This document shows positions 51,237 through 63,899 of a stretch of 64,000 nucleotides of DNA, piece by piece. The translations under genes and the position numbers were made by a program. The first letter of the stretch is position 1, and each line of letters begins with the position of its first letter. Under the pieces are notes generated by a model. It saw nothing but the letters and a program-made list of their open reading frames with translations. It was not told the DNA's origin and made no database searches. The stretch comes from Paulinella micropora (lineage: Eukaryota; Cercozoa; Imbricatea; Euglyphida; Paulinellidae), in the NCBI GenBank assembly GCA_019918135.1, contig WBZZ01006789.1, positions 1 through 64,000 on the forward strand, read 5' to 3'.

Positions 51237-51576
51237 CCGTGCAGACCTTGGGACACAGCTCGCAGCAGTTGGAAGCGAGGGCGGCCTTCACGAGCTCCCA
51301 GATCACGTCGACTACTGGCGGGATCAACTTGTCCACGTTGTCGTCAGGACACAAGTCCACGAGCACAGACACGAGGATCTGCTTCTTCTCCTCACCAGTA
51401 TGATTAGTATAGAGAGCAAGGTACTTGACCCCGTGAACAATGAGCTGCGGCACTGACTGCCAGCTGAAGTCGCTGTATGTCCGCTTGAGCTCGAGTGCGA
51501 GCTCGTGCGAGGTTACGGTGATGGACTCTGGCGACGAGGGCATCAGCCGTTGTTCGGTCTTGCGTCTTTGCAACAT
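51229..51576 (-). CDS. 115-aa protein, inverted module copy
   Basis: The same protein as 39,332-39,679, with the same 8-bp overlap with the convergent SLATT-like gene end. It looks whole. Confidence 0.55.
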   Translation of the reverse strand: MLQRRKTEQRLMPSSPESITVTSHELALELKRTYSDFSWQSVPQLIVHGVKYLALYTNHTGEEKKQILVSVLVDLCPDDNVDKLIPPVVDVIWELVKAALASNCCELCPKVCTVM

Positions 51577-51688
51577 GTTCTTTGTTTTTGTTTTGCGCTA
51601 TAAGAAAAAAAATATATCCTCTTTCCCCTTTACTATTAAAAGGAGAGTGAATGGCCTTGTTGAAACTAGATAACCGGCAGCTGCACGA

Positions 51689-52668
51689 ATGATGGACACT
51701 GAAGAAAAACTGCTCGTGCCGGAAGAATCGCGGTTTTGTCTCTTTCCCATCAGGCGTCTGGACCTGTATTCATTCTATGAAGCTTCCCTGCGCTCGTTCT
51801 GGACGGCAGACGAGCTTGATCTGAGCCGGGAACAGGCCGATTCAAGAAATTGAGTGCGGACGAGCAGCATTTTATTAAGATGGTGCTGGGCTTTTTCGCC
51901 TCGAGCGACGGCATCATCCAAGAGAACCTGGCCGCTAATTTTTTAGCCGAAGTGCAGTTCAGTGAAGCGAGACTTTTTTATTCTTACCAGATCTTTAATG
52001 AGGCCGAACACTCGCGGACCTGCAGCCTGTTGATCGACACGATCATCAGCGACCAGCAAGAGAAGGACAAGTTGTTCAATGCGATCACGCAGGTCCCGAC
52101 CGTCGCACAAAAAGCCAAGTGGGCGCTGCAGTGGCTCAGCCCGGCCCGGTCTTCGTTTGCCGAGCGGCTGGTGGCGTTCGCTTGTGTGGAACTTGTCCAG
52201 TTCGCCTCTTCTTTCGCCTCCATCTTTTGGCTGAAACAAAAGCACCCGGGCCTGCTGCAGGGCCTGTGTACCAGCAACGAGTTTATTGCGCGGGACGAGA
52301 CGCCGCACGGCCTGTTTGCGTGCCACTTGTACAAGCACCACGTGTCGAACAAGCTGCAGATGTCGCGCATTTTCCAGATCGTGGCCGGCTGTGTCGAAGT
52401 CGAGCGGAGGTTCATCAGCGAGTCGCTGCTGGTGGCCCTGTTAGGCCTGAACGCCACGCTGATGGAACGGTACGTTGAGTTCGTGGCCAACGGCCTGCTG
52501 CAGAACTTGGGCCTGAGCGAAAAGCTGTACGGGGTGGCCAAGTGTCCCTTGCCCTTCATGGAGCAGCTAGGCGTGGTAGGCAAGACTAACTTTTTCGAGA
52601 AAAGAGTGAGCGAGTACGCGCGGGCACCGGCCAAGGAGCCGGAATGGGGCCTAGACCAGGACTTCTAG
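51689..52668 (+). pseudogene. RNR small subunit, inverted module copy (broken)
   Basis: Nearly identical to the copies at 38,240-39,219 and 62,919-63,899, with the same R2 landmarks and C-terminal LDQDF. It appears broken, with about one break. It is convergent with the coiled-coil gene copy. Confidence 0.86.
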
Positions 52669-52946
52669 CCATTGATGGTGTCAGGCATCTCCACGACTGT
52701 CTCTTCTAGTGCCATTTCGGCCTCGACGGCCGCGTGGGCGGCAGACTCGGCGGCCGCCTCCGCCTCCTCTTCTTGCTGGATCAACTGCTTGATCTGCAGG
52801 CGTGTCTCCCTGCAACCACAGACCTTTTCACAGAGCGCGATCTGCAGCTGTAACTTCTCTCGTTCTACGGCCAGGATCCGGCGGCGGGCTAGGCACGTGG
52901 CCAGCTCGTTCTCATTCTCAGCTAGTGCTTGTCGCAAAGCGTCCAT
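52665..52946 (-). CDS. 93-aa coiled-coil protein, inverted module copy
   Basis: Same protein as 37,962-38,243, with the AT-rich TTTTTAATTAAAA spacer just upstream of its start (52,947-52,982) and a CTAG stop overlap with the RNR gene. Confidence 0.6.
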   Translation of the reverse strand: MDALRQALAENENELATCLARRRILAVEREKLQLQIALCEKVCGCRETRLQIKQLIQQEEEAEAAAESAAHAAVEAEMALEETVVEMPDTING

Positions 52947-52982
52947 TTTTAATTAAAAAGTACAGACTCAAAAGAAAAGAAA

Positions 52983-55900
52983 TCAGCCCGGAATCTCGGT
53001 AATGGTCACTCTACCCCTTTCATAAACAGCCGTCCCACCAATAACAAGTTTCCAGGTGACAGCGCCTTGTGTGTCGCCGTAAGCTTCGAACCAAATATAC
53101 TCGTTCGCTGCCACTTCCATGATACCCGACAGGCTTAGCGAAGTGTACCGCCCGTTGCCATAGAGCCCATGGGCGCCCCCTGTTACCTCAAAATTGCCTT
53201 CTGTCTGTTGTACGCCGGTGCTTGAGGCGGGTCTCACTGAATTCCTTTCGACCCAGACATCGTAAAAGGCGCCACTGGTCGGCGGGTTGTTGGTAGCCGC
53301 TGCCGAAGTAATAAACTTGAACGAGGCAGTGATCAGCCATTTCCTGGGAATACCGGACGTGTTCTGCCAGGTCGTGAAGCCGTTGGCATGGCTTACGGTG
53401 ATGTTGCCGTACACGGGCGCCAGCCTCACTACGCCATCGACCGGGGTCTTCCTGCCAGTTCCACTATTAACAGAGACGGCCGTGTCACTCGTCAGCCAGT
53501 GGCCGCGGTCCCAGGTGCCCAGCTCGAACTCGCCGAGGTCGTTGATTTGGAGCACACGGTCCGTGCCGGCGGAGGGCAGCGCGGTCGGCAGCTTCAGCGT
53601 GTTTTTGCCGCACACGATCGAATCCACGCCCGTGAGGCCCGTGGCAGTGGCCGACAGTGGTCGAAGTGCTCTGGGTCACAATCTGTCCCGCAGAAGTCAG
53701 GCTCAGAACGGCGGTCTGGGCCGGCGTGGAGGCTGGCAACAACGAGCTGGCCACAAGCTGGCCCGCCGAGTCCAGCGTGACCAAAGACGTCGAGCCGGGC
53801 AGGCTAGCAGGCACTCTGACGGAAGAGGCGGCTAGCTGCCTTCCGCTGGACAAGGAGACGAAGGACGTGTTGGACGGCAACGCGGTCGGCAGCAGGAGTG
53901 CAGAAGAACCAGAAGCCGGAGCGGAAAGGGTGCTGGTGCCGCCCGCCCCGCTAAGTGACAGCGAGCTAGCAGCCCCTGTCGCTAGCTGGCCACTAGAATC
54001 AAGTGTCACCAGCAAAGTGCTACCAGGCAGAGACACTGGCACCTTTAGCGCAGAGGCACTTAGTTGCCCCGCAGAGGTCAGCGACGTCAGAGAAGTGCTG
54101 GCAGGCAGCGCGCTAGGTAGACTCAGCGCGACCGTCCCCGTGCTCGCAATCGTAGAGGCGCCGATCGTCATTGGCGACGTATGCGTGTGCCCGTCTACGT
54201 AGGCCTTGTTGGCAGCGTCGGTGGTGGTGAGCGGCGCCGCTTTTTTCTTGATCGCGGGGCACGATGTGTAGTCGAAGCCAAAGTGGTTGATTCCGCACCA
54301 GCTAGAACTCCCTCCCGCCTTGATAGTAGCAACCACGATGGCCACGTACCGGGTGGCCCTAGCGTTGTCGGTCTGCGCGAGAGTGATGGAATTGCCATCG
54401 ACAAAGGTGTACGAGCCAGTGTGCCACAGCGTCCAGGTAGTGCCGTCTAACGATGTGCCCACCTGCCACGTCTTTGGCGATTTATCCAGACCGCTGGACT
54501 GGGCTTGCAGGTAGTACTGTTGCAGGACGACCCCAGTGCCAAAACCTAGCTGGAGCCACTCTCCGGGGTACACTACGCCCGAAAACGTTTTGCTGGAACT
54601 GGAAGTGTAGGCGCCGCTCGTGGCATTGTAGGTACTGGTGTTGCTCTGCCAGGAAAAGTTTGAGCCTGTATTGAAGCCGTCGTACGCATTGCCGTTCCCG
54701 GAAGTGGACGCACTCGCGACCAGGCCGTTCCAGCTGTTACTCGTCATGCTGTCGGGCTTCTTCACGTACGTAGTGGCTACAAGGCTCAGACCATGAGAGA
54801 TAGCCTGGTCCCCGTACAGCAGCGCGCCGTCGGAGCCCAGCGACACCAAGCTAGTACTGCTTGGTAGAGCGGCTGGCAGCTTGAGTGCAGAGGTGCCGGA
54901 CGCCGGAGCGGAAAGGTGCTGGTGCCTCCAGCCCCGCTGAGTGATAGCGAGCTAGCAGCGCCTGTCGCGAGCTGGCCACCGGAGTCGAGTGTCAGCAGCG
55001 CCGTGCTGCCTGGCAGGGCGGTTGGTAGCCTGATCGAAGAAGAGCCGGAAGCTGGGGCTGAAAGTGCACTGGTACCTCCAGCCCCACTGAGTGACAACGA
55101 GCTGGCAGCAGCGGCTGCAAAGTGCTGGCAGCAGCGGCTGCAAAGTTAGGTTTCAGCTCTGTGCAACGTACCCAGCGGGCTGCACTGTTTCCTCCATGGT
55201 AGATCTTTTCGATGACCCAGCGATGGACTCTGAAGTAATTAGTAGCTGTATACGAAGTGGTGAGTGTAAACGTCCTCGAAACCTCATTTACTGCCCAAGA
55301 AGAGATGCTGGTGTTCTGGTACAGCACCGTCCAGTTAGTGGGAGGGTCGGCAGCGTCGTTCGAGCCTTGGCCAGGTTGCATATAATCCAGTTGAATCCCC
55401 GACATAAACACGAGGGTACCAATCAAAACTCGACAGCAGCATCCGCGCACCATCGGAGCGACGCAGCTGGAACCACTCTCCTTGTATCCCGTTGGTGGTT
55501 TGTGCGTTCGCGCCCGCGCCCGCCACATCGTAATCTCCTGCTGGATACGTGTAGTAGTTCTTGCTGACCCAGCCTGTATCTCCGGCAGTGACGTTGTCAA
55601 ACATTTTCCAGGCTCGCCAGGAACCGACCTCTTCGCTGCTCACTGTCGCTGTCCACGTGCTGCCGTAAGTGTAGTTGCTGAACACAGGAAACGTGTAGGG
55701 GTCCCAAGCTACCAGCGCTAGCGAATTCGCGGCGCCAGTGCCCAAGTTGCCGCTGCTGTCTAATGTGACCAGGGCTGTCTGTCCGGTAGAGGGCAACGCG
55801 GCCGGCAACTTGAGTGCAGAGGAGCCAGAGGCAGGAGCGGAAAGCGTGCTGGTGCCTCCAGCCCCGCTGAGTGACAGCGAGCTAACAGCCCCTGTCGCGA

Positions 55901-57366
55901 GCTGACCACCGGAATCGAGTGTCAACAGTGACGTGCTGCCAGGCAGTGACGCCGGTACCTTGAGCGCAGACGCGCCTACCTGGCCCGCGCTCGTCAAGGA
56001 AACGAGTGACGTGCTGGCGGGCAGCGAAAGCGGGAGTGTAAATTTAGAGGCGGTGAGTTTGCCGGTCGTGCTGTTCCACTGCGTCGCCTTCTCGGCGGTA
56101 GTAGAATCGACGCCCGACCTCAACGGCTTGATATAAGCAGCATCGGTGCTAGCGGACACTAATTCAGCGCCCGTGGCGTTCAGTACAATCGAGCGGGATG
56201 TCGCTGCTTTTGCTCTGTAGCCTATTGCGACCGATTCCTGGGCGGCAGCACCCGTGATAGCCGTACTGTCGATCCCAACCGACCGTACGCCGAGCGTACT
56301 AGCATAGGGACCGACAGAGACTGATGAATTGCCTTGTGTGCTCTCCGTGGAGTAGGCACCGATCGCGACGGCGAGATCCGACTGGCCAGAGTATCCCGCC
56401 CGGTAGCCAGCAGCAACTCCAAACTGGCCCTGTCCACTCGCGCCTGCCTGAGTGCCTATCGCGACGGCGAATGGTTGCTGTCCGTCGCCCGCGGAAGTCC
56501 CGATTGCTACACTGTCTCCCCCTTGGAAGCCAATGGCACCGGTAGCGAACTGGCCCGCGCTGTCGAGCGTGACGAACTGCTTGGTGCCTGCGCTGGGCAG
56601 GGCCACAGGCAGCTTGAGCGCGACGGAGCCAGTAGCAGGCGCGGAAAGCGTACTGTTGCCGCCAGCCCCTGCCAGCATGAGCGTCGACGAGCTTACTTGG
56701 CCGCTCAGGCCTAGCACGCCGTCTGGATCGACCGTCACCAGCTGTGCGGTCGAGGCGGGCAGGGGGTTAGGCAGCCTCGCGAGAGTGTCTGGGATCGTCG
56801 TGACTGTAAAGTCGGTGTCCATGAGCACGATCGCGCCATTACCGCTAGGAGCCAAAGATGGCTGCATGAGCGTCCTGTCCTTGACCGCAAAGATCGAGCC
56901 GTCTGGGTCCATGGTCACGACACAGTCGTTTTGGGTAGGCATGACCGACGGGAACTTCACTGCTCCTGCCACCTGGTGGTCGACGTACGCCTTGGGCGCC
57001 AGCTGCGAGGCCTTGGTCGGATAACTGGTGTTCTCGATGCAGCCGGCATTGTACAGCTGGTAGTCGAAGGCCAGGCTCCGCATGTACCAAACTCCCGCCC
57101 CGTTGTTTTTAGTGCAGATTATGCGCAGGTACCTGGCGTAATCGGCCGCGGCCGCAGGCGTGAACGTGCGCAGGCTGTCGCCGACAAAGGTCTGGGCCGT
57201 CTGGCTGTCCCAAGTGAACCACCGGCTGCCGTCCGCGCTATAAGCGACTACCCAGTCCCTGGGCGCGGTAATAGCACCCGCAGACGTGAAGTGATAAGCA
57301 GCGACTTTGGCGTGCTGGCCCAGATCAAGCTGGAGCCACGCGCCAGGCACAGGGAGATTATCGACC
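52983..57366 (-). pseudogene. Giant-virus fibre gene region, inverted copy (broken, 5' end missing)
   Basis: The reverse complement of most of 33,126-37,925, nearly identical, with the same domain order and about four breaks. It stops at 57,366 inside the first discoidin-like domain, where the third module copy begins in the opposite direction, so the N-terminal part is absent. Confidence 0.78.
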
Positions 57367-57372
57367 TGTGCC
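57367..57372. other. Junction of inverted and direct module copies
   Basis: The inverted copy (matching 33,540 and rightwards) meets a direct copy (matching 32,694 onwards) within a few bases. The ~850 bp from 57,371 to about 58,220 is the asymmetric loop of the resulting inverted repeat, whose arms are at least 5.8 kb within the window. Confidence 0.75.
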
Positions 57373-57613
57373 CCAGAACGGTGGTGGCGCAAAAGGGGGG
57401 TTGCTGTTAAAGAGGGCGGCGAGAGTGGCGCATCGCCCCCTATTGGCCATGGCTGGTCCAGGGGGGGGGGGGGGTGTCTCCCATGCTGCCTATTTTTTCT
57501 TCTTGGCTTTATTATTAAAGAGTGTTACAGTGTGGTCGATAATGCTAGCTGTTTGTCCTACCTGTGGTGCCTGCTTTTTCGAAGGCTAGCTGTATTGGTC
57601 AGGGACAGGGAAA

Positions 57614-57760
57614 ATGGGCGATCCCAAGGATCTTGCCTCGCTCGTCTGCAGACCCTATGGTGACGGCGCCTGCATCAACCCCGCGCGAGACGTCCCCGGC
57701 GGAGACACCTGGGAGGAGCGGATGCGCTTCGTGGACAATTTCCTGGACGAGATGTTGTAA
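57614..57760 (+). CDS. Small virus-block ORF, 48 aa, module copy 3
   Basis: Identical frame to 32,935-33,081, 24,679 bp downstream, again just ahead of the fibre gene and an AT-rich spacer. Confidence 0.45.
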   Translation: MGDPKDLASLVCRPYGDGACINPARDVPGGDTWEERMRFVDNFLDEML

Positions 57761-57804
57761 ATAATTAAAAAAATTTTTCTCGTAGTCTACTAAACTAGCA
57801 AGGA

Positions 57805-60800
57805 ATGGAGGTAGCCAGGTCCTACAAGCGCCGTCGTCTGGACGGTGCGACCGACGACTTTGTGCTACCGGTCGACGGGCAGAGCGGCGACGTCCTTGTT
57901 TCGGACGGTGACGGGGGCGTGAGATGGGCAGCGGGCGGAGTGGCCGCGAACGACGCGGTAGCGCTTAATACAGCTCACAGACTGACTACTTCCGGGAACC
58001 CGCACTTGGTTGATCTAGCCGATCTGATCACCTTGACGCTGGACACCGAAGCCAAACTAACCAGCCGGCCGGGATGACTTCCAACAGCTCCGCTGGCTTT
58101 GTGGTCTAGCAATTCTGCGCAAGCCTACCTAGCTTTTGACAGCGACTTCTCGACCTTGTGGGGCACCACTGCGCCCGACAGCTACAGCGGCAACAACTAC
58201 ACCGCCATGATCGAGACGATGGTCGATAATCTCCCTGTGCCTGGCGCGTGGCTCCAGCTTGATCTGGGCCAGCACGCCAAAGTCGCTGCTTATCACTTCA
58301 CGTCTGCGGGTGCTATTACCGCGCCCAGGGACTGGGTAGTCGCTTATAGCGCGGACGGCAGCCGGTGGTTCACTTGGGACAGCCAGACGGCCCAGACCTT
58401 TGTCGGCGACAGCCTGCGCACGTTCACGCCTGCGGCCGCGGCCGATTACGCCAGGTACCTGCGCATAATCTGCACTAAAAACAACGGGGCGGGAGTTTGG
58501 TACATGCGGAGCCTGGCCTTCGACTACCAGCTGTACAATGCCGGCTGCATCGAGAACACCAGTTATCCGACCAAGGCCTCGCAGCTGGCGCCCAAGGCGT
58601 ACGTCGACCACCAGGTGGCAGGAGCAGTGAAGTTCCCGTCGGTCATGCCTACCCAAAACGACTGTGTCGTGACCATGGACCCAGACGGCTCGATCTTTGC
58701 GGTCAAGGACAGGACGCTCATGCAGCCATCTTTGGCTCCTAGCGGTAATGGCGCGATCGTGCTCATGGACACCGACTTTACAGTCACGACGATCCCAGAC
58801 ACTCTCGCGAGGCTGCCTAACCCCCTGCCCGCCTCGACCGCACAGCTGGTGACGGTCGATCCAGACGGCGTGCTAGGCCTGAGCGGCCAAGTAAGCTCGT
58901 CGACGCTCATGCTGGCAGGGGCTGGCGGCAACAGTACGCTTTCCGCGCCTGCTACTGGCTCCGTCGCGCTCAAGCTGCCTGTGGCCCTGCCCAGCGCAGG
59001 CACCAAGCAGTTCGTCACGCTCGACAGCGCGGGCCAGTTCGCTACCGGTGCCATTGGCTTCCAAGGGGGAGACAGTGTAGCAATCGGGACTTCCGCGGGC
59101 GACGGACAGCAACCATTCGCCGTCGCGATAGGCACTCAGGCAGGCGCGAGTGGACAGGGCCAGTTTGGAGTTGCTGCTGGCTACCGGGCGGGATACTCTG
59201 GCCAGTCGGATCTCGCCGTCGCGATCGGTGCCTACTCCACGGAGAGCACACAAGGCAATTCATCAGTCTCTGTCGGTCCCTATGCTAGTACGCTCGGCGT
59301 ACGGTCGGTTGGGATCGACAGTACGGCTATCACGGGTGCTGCCGCCCAGGAATCGGTCGCAATAGGCTACAGAGCAAAAGCAGCGACATCCCGCTCGATT
59401 GTACTGAACGCCACGGGCGCTGAATTAGTGTCCGCTAGCACCGATGCTGCTTATATCAAGCCGTTGAGGTCGGGCGTCGATTCTACTACCGCCGAGAAGG
59501 CGACGCAGTGGAACAGCACGACCGGCAAACTCACCGCCTCTAAATTTACACTCCCGCTTTCGCTGCCCGCCAGCACGTCACTCGTTTCCTTGACGAGCGC
59601 GGGCCAGGTAGGCGCGTCTGCGCTCAAGGTACCGGCGTCACTGCCTGGCAGCACGTCACTGTTGACACTCGATTCCGGTGGTCAGCTCGCGACAGGGGCT
59701 GTTAGCTCGCTGTCACTCAGCGGGGCTGGAGGCACCAGCACGCTTTCCGCTCCTGCCTCTGGCTCCTCTGCACTCAAGTTGCCGGCCGCGTTGCCCTCTA
59801 CCGGACAGACAGCCCTGGTCACATTAGACAGCAGCGGCAACTTGGGCACTGGCGCCGCGAATTCGCTAGCGCTGGTAGCTTGGGACCCCTACACGTTTCC
59901 TGTGTTCAGCAACTACACTTACGGCAGCACGTGGACAGCGACAGTGAGCAGCGAAGAGGTCGGTTCCTGGCGAGCCTGGAAAATGTTTGACAACGTCACT
60001 GCCGGAGATACAGGCTGGGTCAGCAAGAACTACTACACGTATCCAGCAGGAGATTACGATGTGGCGGGCGCGGGCGCGAACGCACAAACCACCAACGGGA
60101 TACAAGGAGAGTGGTTCCAGCTGCGTCGCTCTGATGGTGCGCGGATGCTGCTGTCGAGTTTTGATTGGTACCCTCGTGTTTATGTCGGGGATTCAACTGG
60201 ATTATATGCAACCTGGCCAAGGCTCGAACGACGCTGCCGACCCTCCCACTAACTGGACGGTGCTGTACCAGAACACCAGCATCTCTTCTTGGGCAGTAAA
60301 TGAGGTTTCGAGGACGTTTACACTCACCACTTCGTATACAGCTACTAATTACTTCAGAGTCCATCGCTGGGTCATCGAAAAGATCTACCATGGAGGAAAC
60401 AGTGCAGCCCGCTGGGTACGTTGCACAGAGCTGAAACCTAACTTTGCAGCCGCTGCTGCCAGCACTTTGCAGCCGCTGCTGCCAGCTCGTTGTCACTCAG
60501 TGGGGCTGGAGGTACCAGTGCACTTTCAGCCCCAGCTTCCGGCTCTTCTTCGATCAGGCTACCAACCGCCCTGCCAGGCAGCACGGCGCTGCTGACACTC
60601 GACTCCGGTGGCCAGCTCGCGACAGGCGCTGCTAGCTCGCTATCACTCAGCGGGGCTGGAGGCACCAGCACCTTTCCGCTCCGGCGTCCGGCACCTCTGC
60701 ACTCAAGCTGCCAGCCGCTCTACCAAGCAGTACTAGCTTGGTGTCGCTGGGCTCCGACGGCGCGCTGCTGTACGGGGACCAGGCTATCTCTCATGGTCTG

Positions 60801-62604
60801 AGCCTTGTAGCCACTACGTACGTGAAGAAGCCCGACAGCATGACGAGTAACAGCTGGAACGGCCTGGTTGCGAGTGCGTCCACTTCCGGGAACGGCAATG
60901 CGTACGACGGCTTCAATACAGGCTCAAACTTTTCCTGGCAGAGCAACACCAGTACCTACAATGCCACGAGCGGCGCCTACACTTCCAGTTCCAGCAAAAC
61001 GTTTTCGGGCGTAGTGTACCCCGGAGAGTGGCTCCAGCTAGGTTTTGGCACTGGGGTCGTCCTGCAACAGTACTACCTGCAAGCCCAGTCCAGCGGTCTG
61101 GATAAATCGCCAAAGACGTGGCAGGTGGGCACATCGTTAGACGGCACTACCTGGACGCTGTGGCACACTGGCTCGTACACCTTTGTCGATGGCAATTCCA
61201 TCACTCTCGCGCAGACCGACAACGCTAGGGCCACCCGGTACGTGGCCATCGTGGTTGCTACTATCAAGGCGGGAGGGAGTTCTAGCTGGTGCGGAATCAA
61301 CCACTTTGGCTTCGACTACACATCGTGCCCCGCGATCAAGAATATAGCGGCGCCGCTCACCACCACCGACGCTGCCAACAAGGCCTACGTAGACGGGCAC
61401 ACGAATACGTCGCCAATGACGATCGGCGCCTCTACGATTGCGAGCACGGGGACGGTCGCGCTGAGTCTACCTAGCGCGCTGCCTGCCAGCACTTCTCTGA
61501 CGTCGCTGACCTCTGCGGGGCAACTAAGTGCCTCTGCGCTAAAGGTGCCAGTGTCTCTGCCTGGTAGCACTTTGCTGGTGACACTTGATTCTAGTGGCCA
61601 GCTAGCGACAGGGGCTGCTAGCTCGCTGTCACTTAGCGGGGCGGGCGGCACCAGCACCCTTTCCGCTCCGGCTTCTGGTTCTTCTGCACTCCTGCTGCCG
61701 ACCGCGTTGCCGTCCAACACGTCCTTCGTCTCCTTGTCCAGCGGAAGGCAGCTAGCCGCCTCTTCCGTCAGAGTGCCTGCTAGCCTGCCCGGCTCGACGT
61801 CTTTGGTCACGCTGGACTCGGCGGGCCAGCTTGTGGCCAGCTCGTTGTTGCCAGCCTCCACGCCGGCCCAGACCGCCGTTCTGAGCCTGACTTCTGCGGG
61901 ACAGATTGTGACCCAGAGCACTTCGACCACTGTCGGCCACTGCCACGGGCCTCACGGGCGTGGATTCGATCGTGTGCGGCAAAAACACGCTGAAGCTGCC
62001 GACCGCGCTGCCCTCCGCCGGCACGGACCGTGTGCTCCAAATCAACGACCTCGGCGAGTTCGAGCTGGGCACCTGGGACCGCGGCCACTGGCTGACGAGT
62101 GACACGGCCGTCTCTGTTAATAGTGGAACTGGCAGGAAGACCCCGGTCGATGGCGTAGTGAGGCTGGCGCCCGTGTACGGCAACATCACCGTAAGCCATG
62201 CCAACGGCTTCACGACCTGGCAGAACACGTCCGGTATTCCCAGGAAATGGCTGATCACTGCCTCGTTCAAGTTTATTACTTCGGCAGCGGCTACCAACAA
62301 CCCGCCGACCAGTGGCGCCTTTTACGATGTCTGGGTCGAAAGGAATTCAGTGAGACCCGCCTCAAGCACCGGCGTACAACAGACAGAAGGCAATTTTGAG
62401 GTAACAGGGGGCGCCCATGGGCTCTATGGCAACGGGCGGTACACTTCGCTAAGCCTGTCGGGTATCATGGAAGTGGCAGCGAACGAGTATATTTGGTTCG
62501 AAGCTTACGGCGACACACAAGGCGCTGTCACCTGGAAACTTGTTATTGGTGGGACGGCTGTTTATGAAAGGGGTAGAGTGACCATTACCGAGATTCCGGG
62601 CTGA
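57805..62604 (+). pseudogene. Giant-virus fibre gene region, module copy 3 (broken)
   Basis: A direct, nearly identical copy of 33,126-37,925 with all the same domains (discoidin-like, YadA-type head with IVLNATG, Ser/Gly-rich repeats, C1q-like tip). About four breaks, shared with the other copies. Confidence 0.78.
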
Positions 62605-62640
62605 TTTCTTTTCTTTTGAGTCTGTACTTTTTAATTAAAA

Positions 62641-62922
62641 ATGGACGCTTTGCGACAAGCACTAGCTGAGAATGAGAACGAGCTGGCCACGTGCCTAGCC
62701 CGCCGCCGGATCCTGGCCGTAGAACGAGAGAAGTTACAGCTGCAGATCGCGCTCTGTGAAAAGGTCTGTGGTTGCAGGGAGACACGCCTGCAGATCAAGC
62801 AGTTGATCCAGCAAGAAGAGGAGGCGGAGGCGGCCGCCGAGTCTGCCGCCCACGCGGCCGTCGAGGCCGAAATGGCACTAGAAGAGACAGTCGTGGAGAT
62901 GCCTGACACCATCAATGGCTAG
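62641..62922 (+). CDS. 93-aa coiled-coil protein, module copy 3
   Basis: Same protein, upstream TTTTTAATTAAAA spacer and CTAG stop overlap with RNR as in the other copies. Confidence 0.6.
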   Translation: MDALRQALAENENELATCLARRRILAVEREKLQLQIALCEKVCGCRETRLQIKQLIQQEEEAEAAAESAAHAAVEAEMALEETVVEMPDTING

Positions 62923-63899
62923 AAGTCCTGGTCTAGGCCCCATTCCGGCTCCTTGGCCGGTGCCCGCGCGTACTCGCTCACTCTTTTCTCGAAAAAGTTA
63001 GTCTTGCCTACCACGCCTAGCTGCTCCATGAAGGGCAAGGGACACTTGGCCACCCCGTACAGCTTTTCGCTCAGGCCCAAGTTCTGCAGCAGGCCGTTGG
63101 CCACGAACTCAACGTACCGTTCCATCAGCGTGGCGTTCAGGCCTAACAGGGCCACCAGCAGCGACTCGCTGATGAACCTCCGCTCGACTTCGACACAGCC
63201 GGCCACGATCTGGAAAATGCGCGACATCTGCAGCTTGTTCGACACGTGGTGCTTGTACAAGTGGCACGCAAACAGGCCGTGCGGCGTCTCGTCCCGCGCA
63301 ATAAACTCGTTGCTGGTACACAGGCCCTGCAGCAGGCCCGGGTGCTTTTGTTTCAGCCAAAAGATGGAGGCGAAAGAAGAGGCGAACTGGACAAGTTCCA
63401 CACAAGCGAACGCCACCAGCCGCTCGGCAAACGAAGACCGGGCCGGGCTGAGCCACTGCAGCGCCCACTTGGCTTTTTGTGCGACGGTCGGGACCTGCGT
63501 GATCGCATTGAACAACTTGTCCTTCTCTTGCTGGTCGCTGATGATCGTGTCGATCAACAGGCTGTAGGTCCGCGAGTGTTCGGCCTCATTAAAGATCTGG
63601 TAAGAATAAAAAAGTCTCGCTTCACTGAACTGCACTTCGGCTAAAAAATAAGCGGCCAGGTTCTCTTGGATGATGCCGTCGCTCGAGGCGAAAAAGCCCA
63701 GCACCATCTTAATAAAATGCTGCTCGTCCGCACTCAATTTCTTGAAATCGGCCTGTTCCCGGCTCAGATCAAGCTCGTCTGCCGTCCAGAACGAGCGCAG
63801 GGAAGCTTCATAGAATGAATACAGGTCCAGACGCCTGATGGGAAAGAGACAAAACCGCGATTCTTCCGGCACGAGCAGTTTTTCTTCAGTGTCCATCAT
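62919..63899 (-). CDS. Ribonucleotide reductase small subunit (R2), whole-looking copy
   Basis: 326 codons from MMDTEEKLLVPEESRF, the usual length for a compact viral or eukaryotic class I R2. It keeps the first acidic iron ligand region (FWTADELDLSREQADF), GFFASSDGIIQENLAAY, the E...NEAEHSRTY stretch with iron-ligand Glu/His and the radical Tyr, WLKQKHPGLLQGL, NEFIARDETPHGLFA with ligands, GKTNFFEKR and C-terminal LDQDF. It makes the diferric-tyrosyl radical for dNTP synthesis together with a large subunit not seen here. It is divergent from the 115-aa gene position, which lies beyond the window end. This element copy looks whole for this gene. Confidence 0.9.
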   Translation of the reverse strand: MMDTEEKLLVPEESRFCLFPIRRLDLYSFYEASLRSFWTADELDLSREQADFKKLSADEQHFIKMVLGFFASSDGIIQENLAAYFLAEVQFSEARLFYSYQIFNEAEHSRTYSLLIDTIISDQQEKDKLFNAITQVPTVAQKAKWALQWLSPARSSFAERLVAFACVELVQFASSFASIFWLKQKHPGLLQGLCTSNEFIARDETPHGLFACHLYKHHVSNKLQMSRIFQIVAGCVEVERRFISESLLVALLGLNATLMERYVEFVANGLLQNLGLSEKLYGVAKCPLPFMEQLGVVGKTNFFEKRVSEYARAPAKEPEWGLDQDF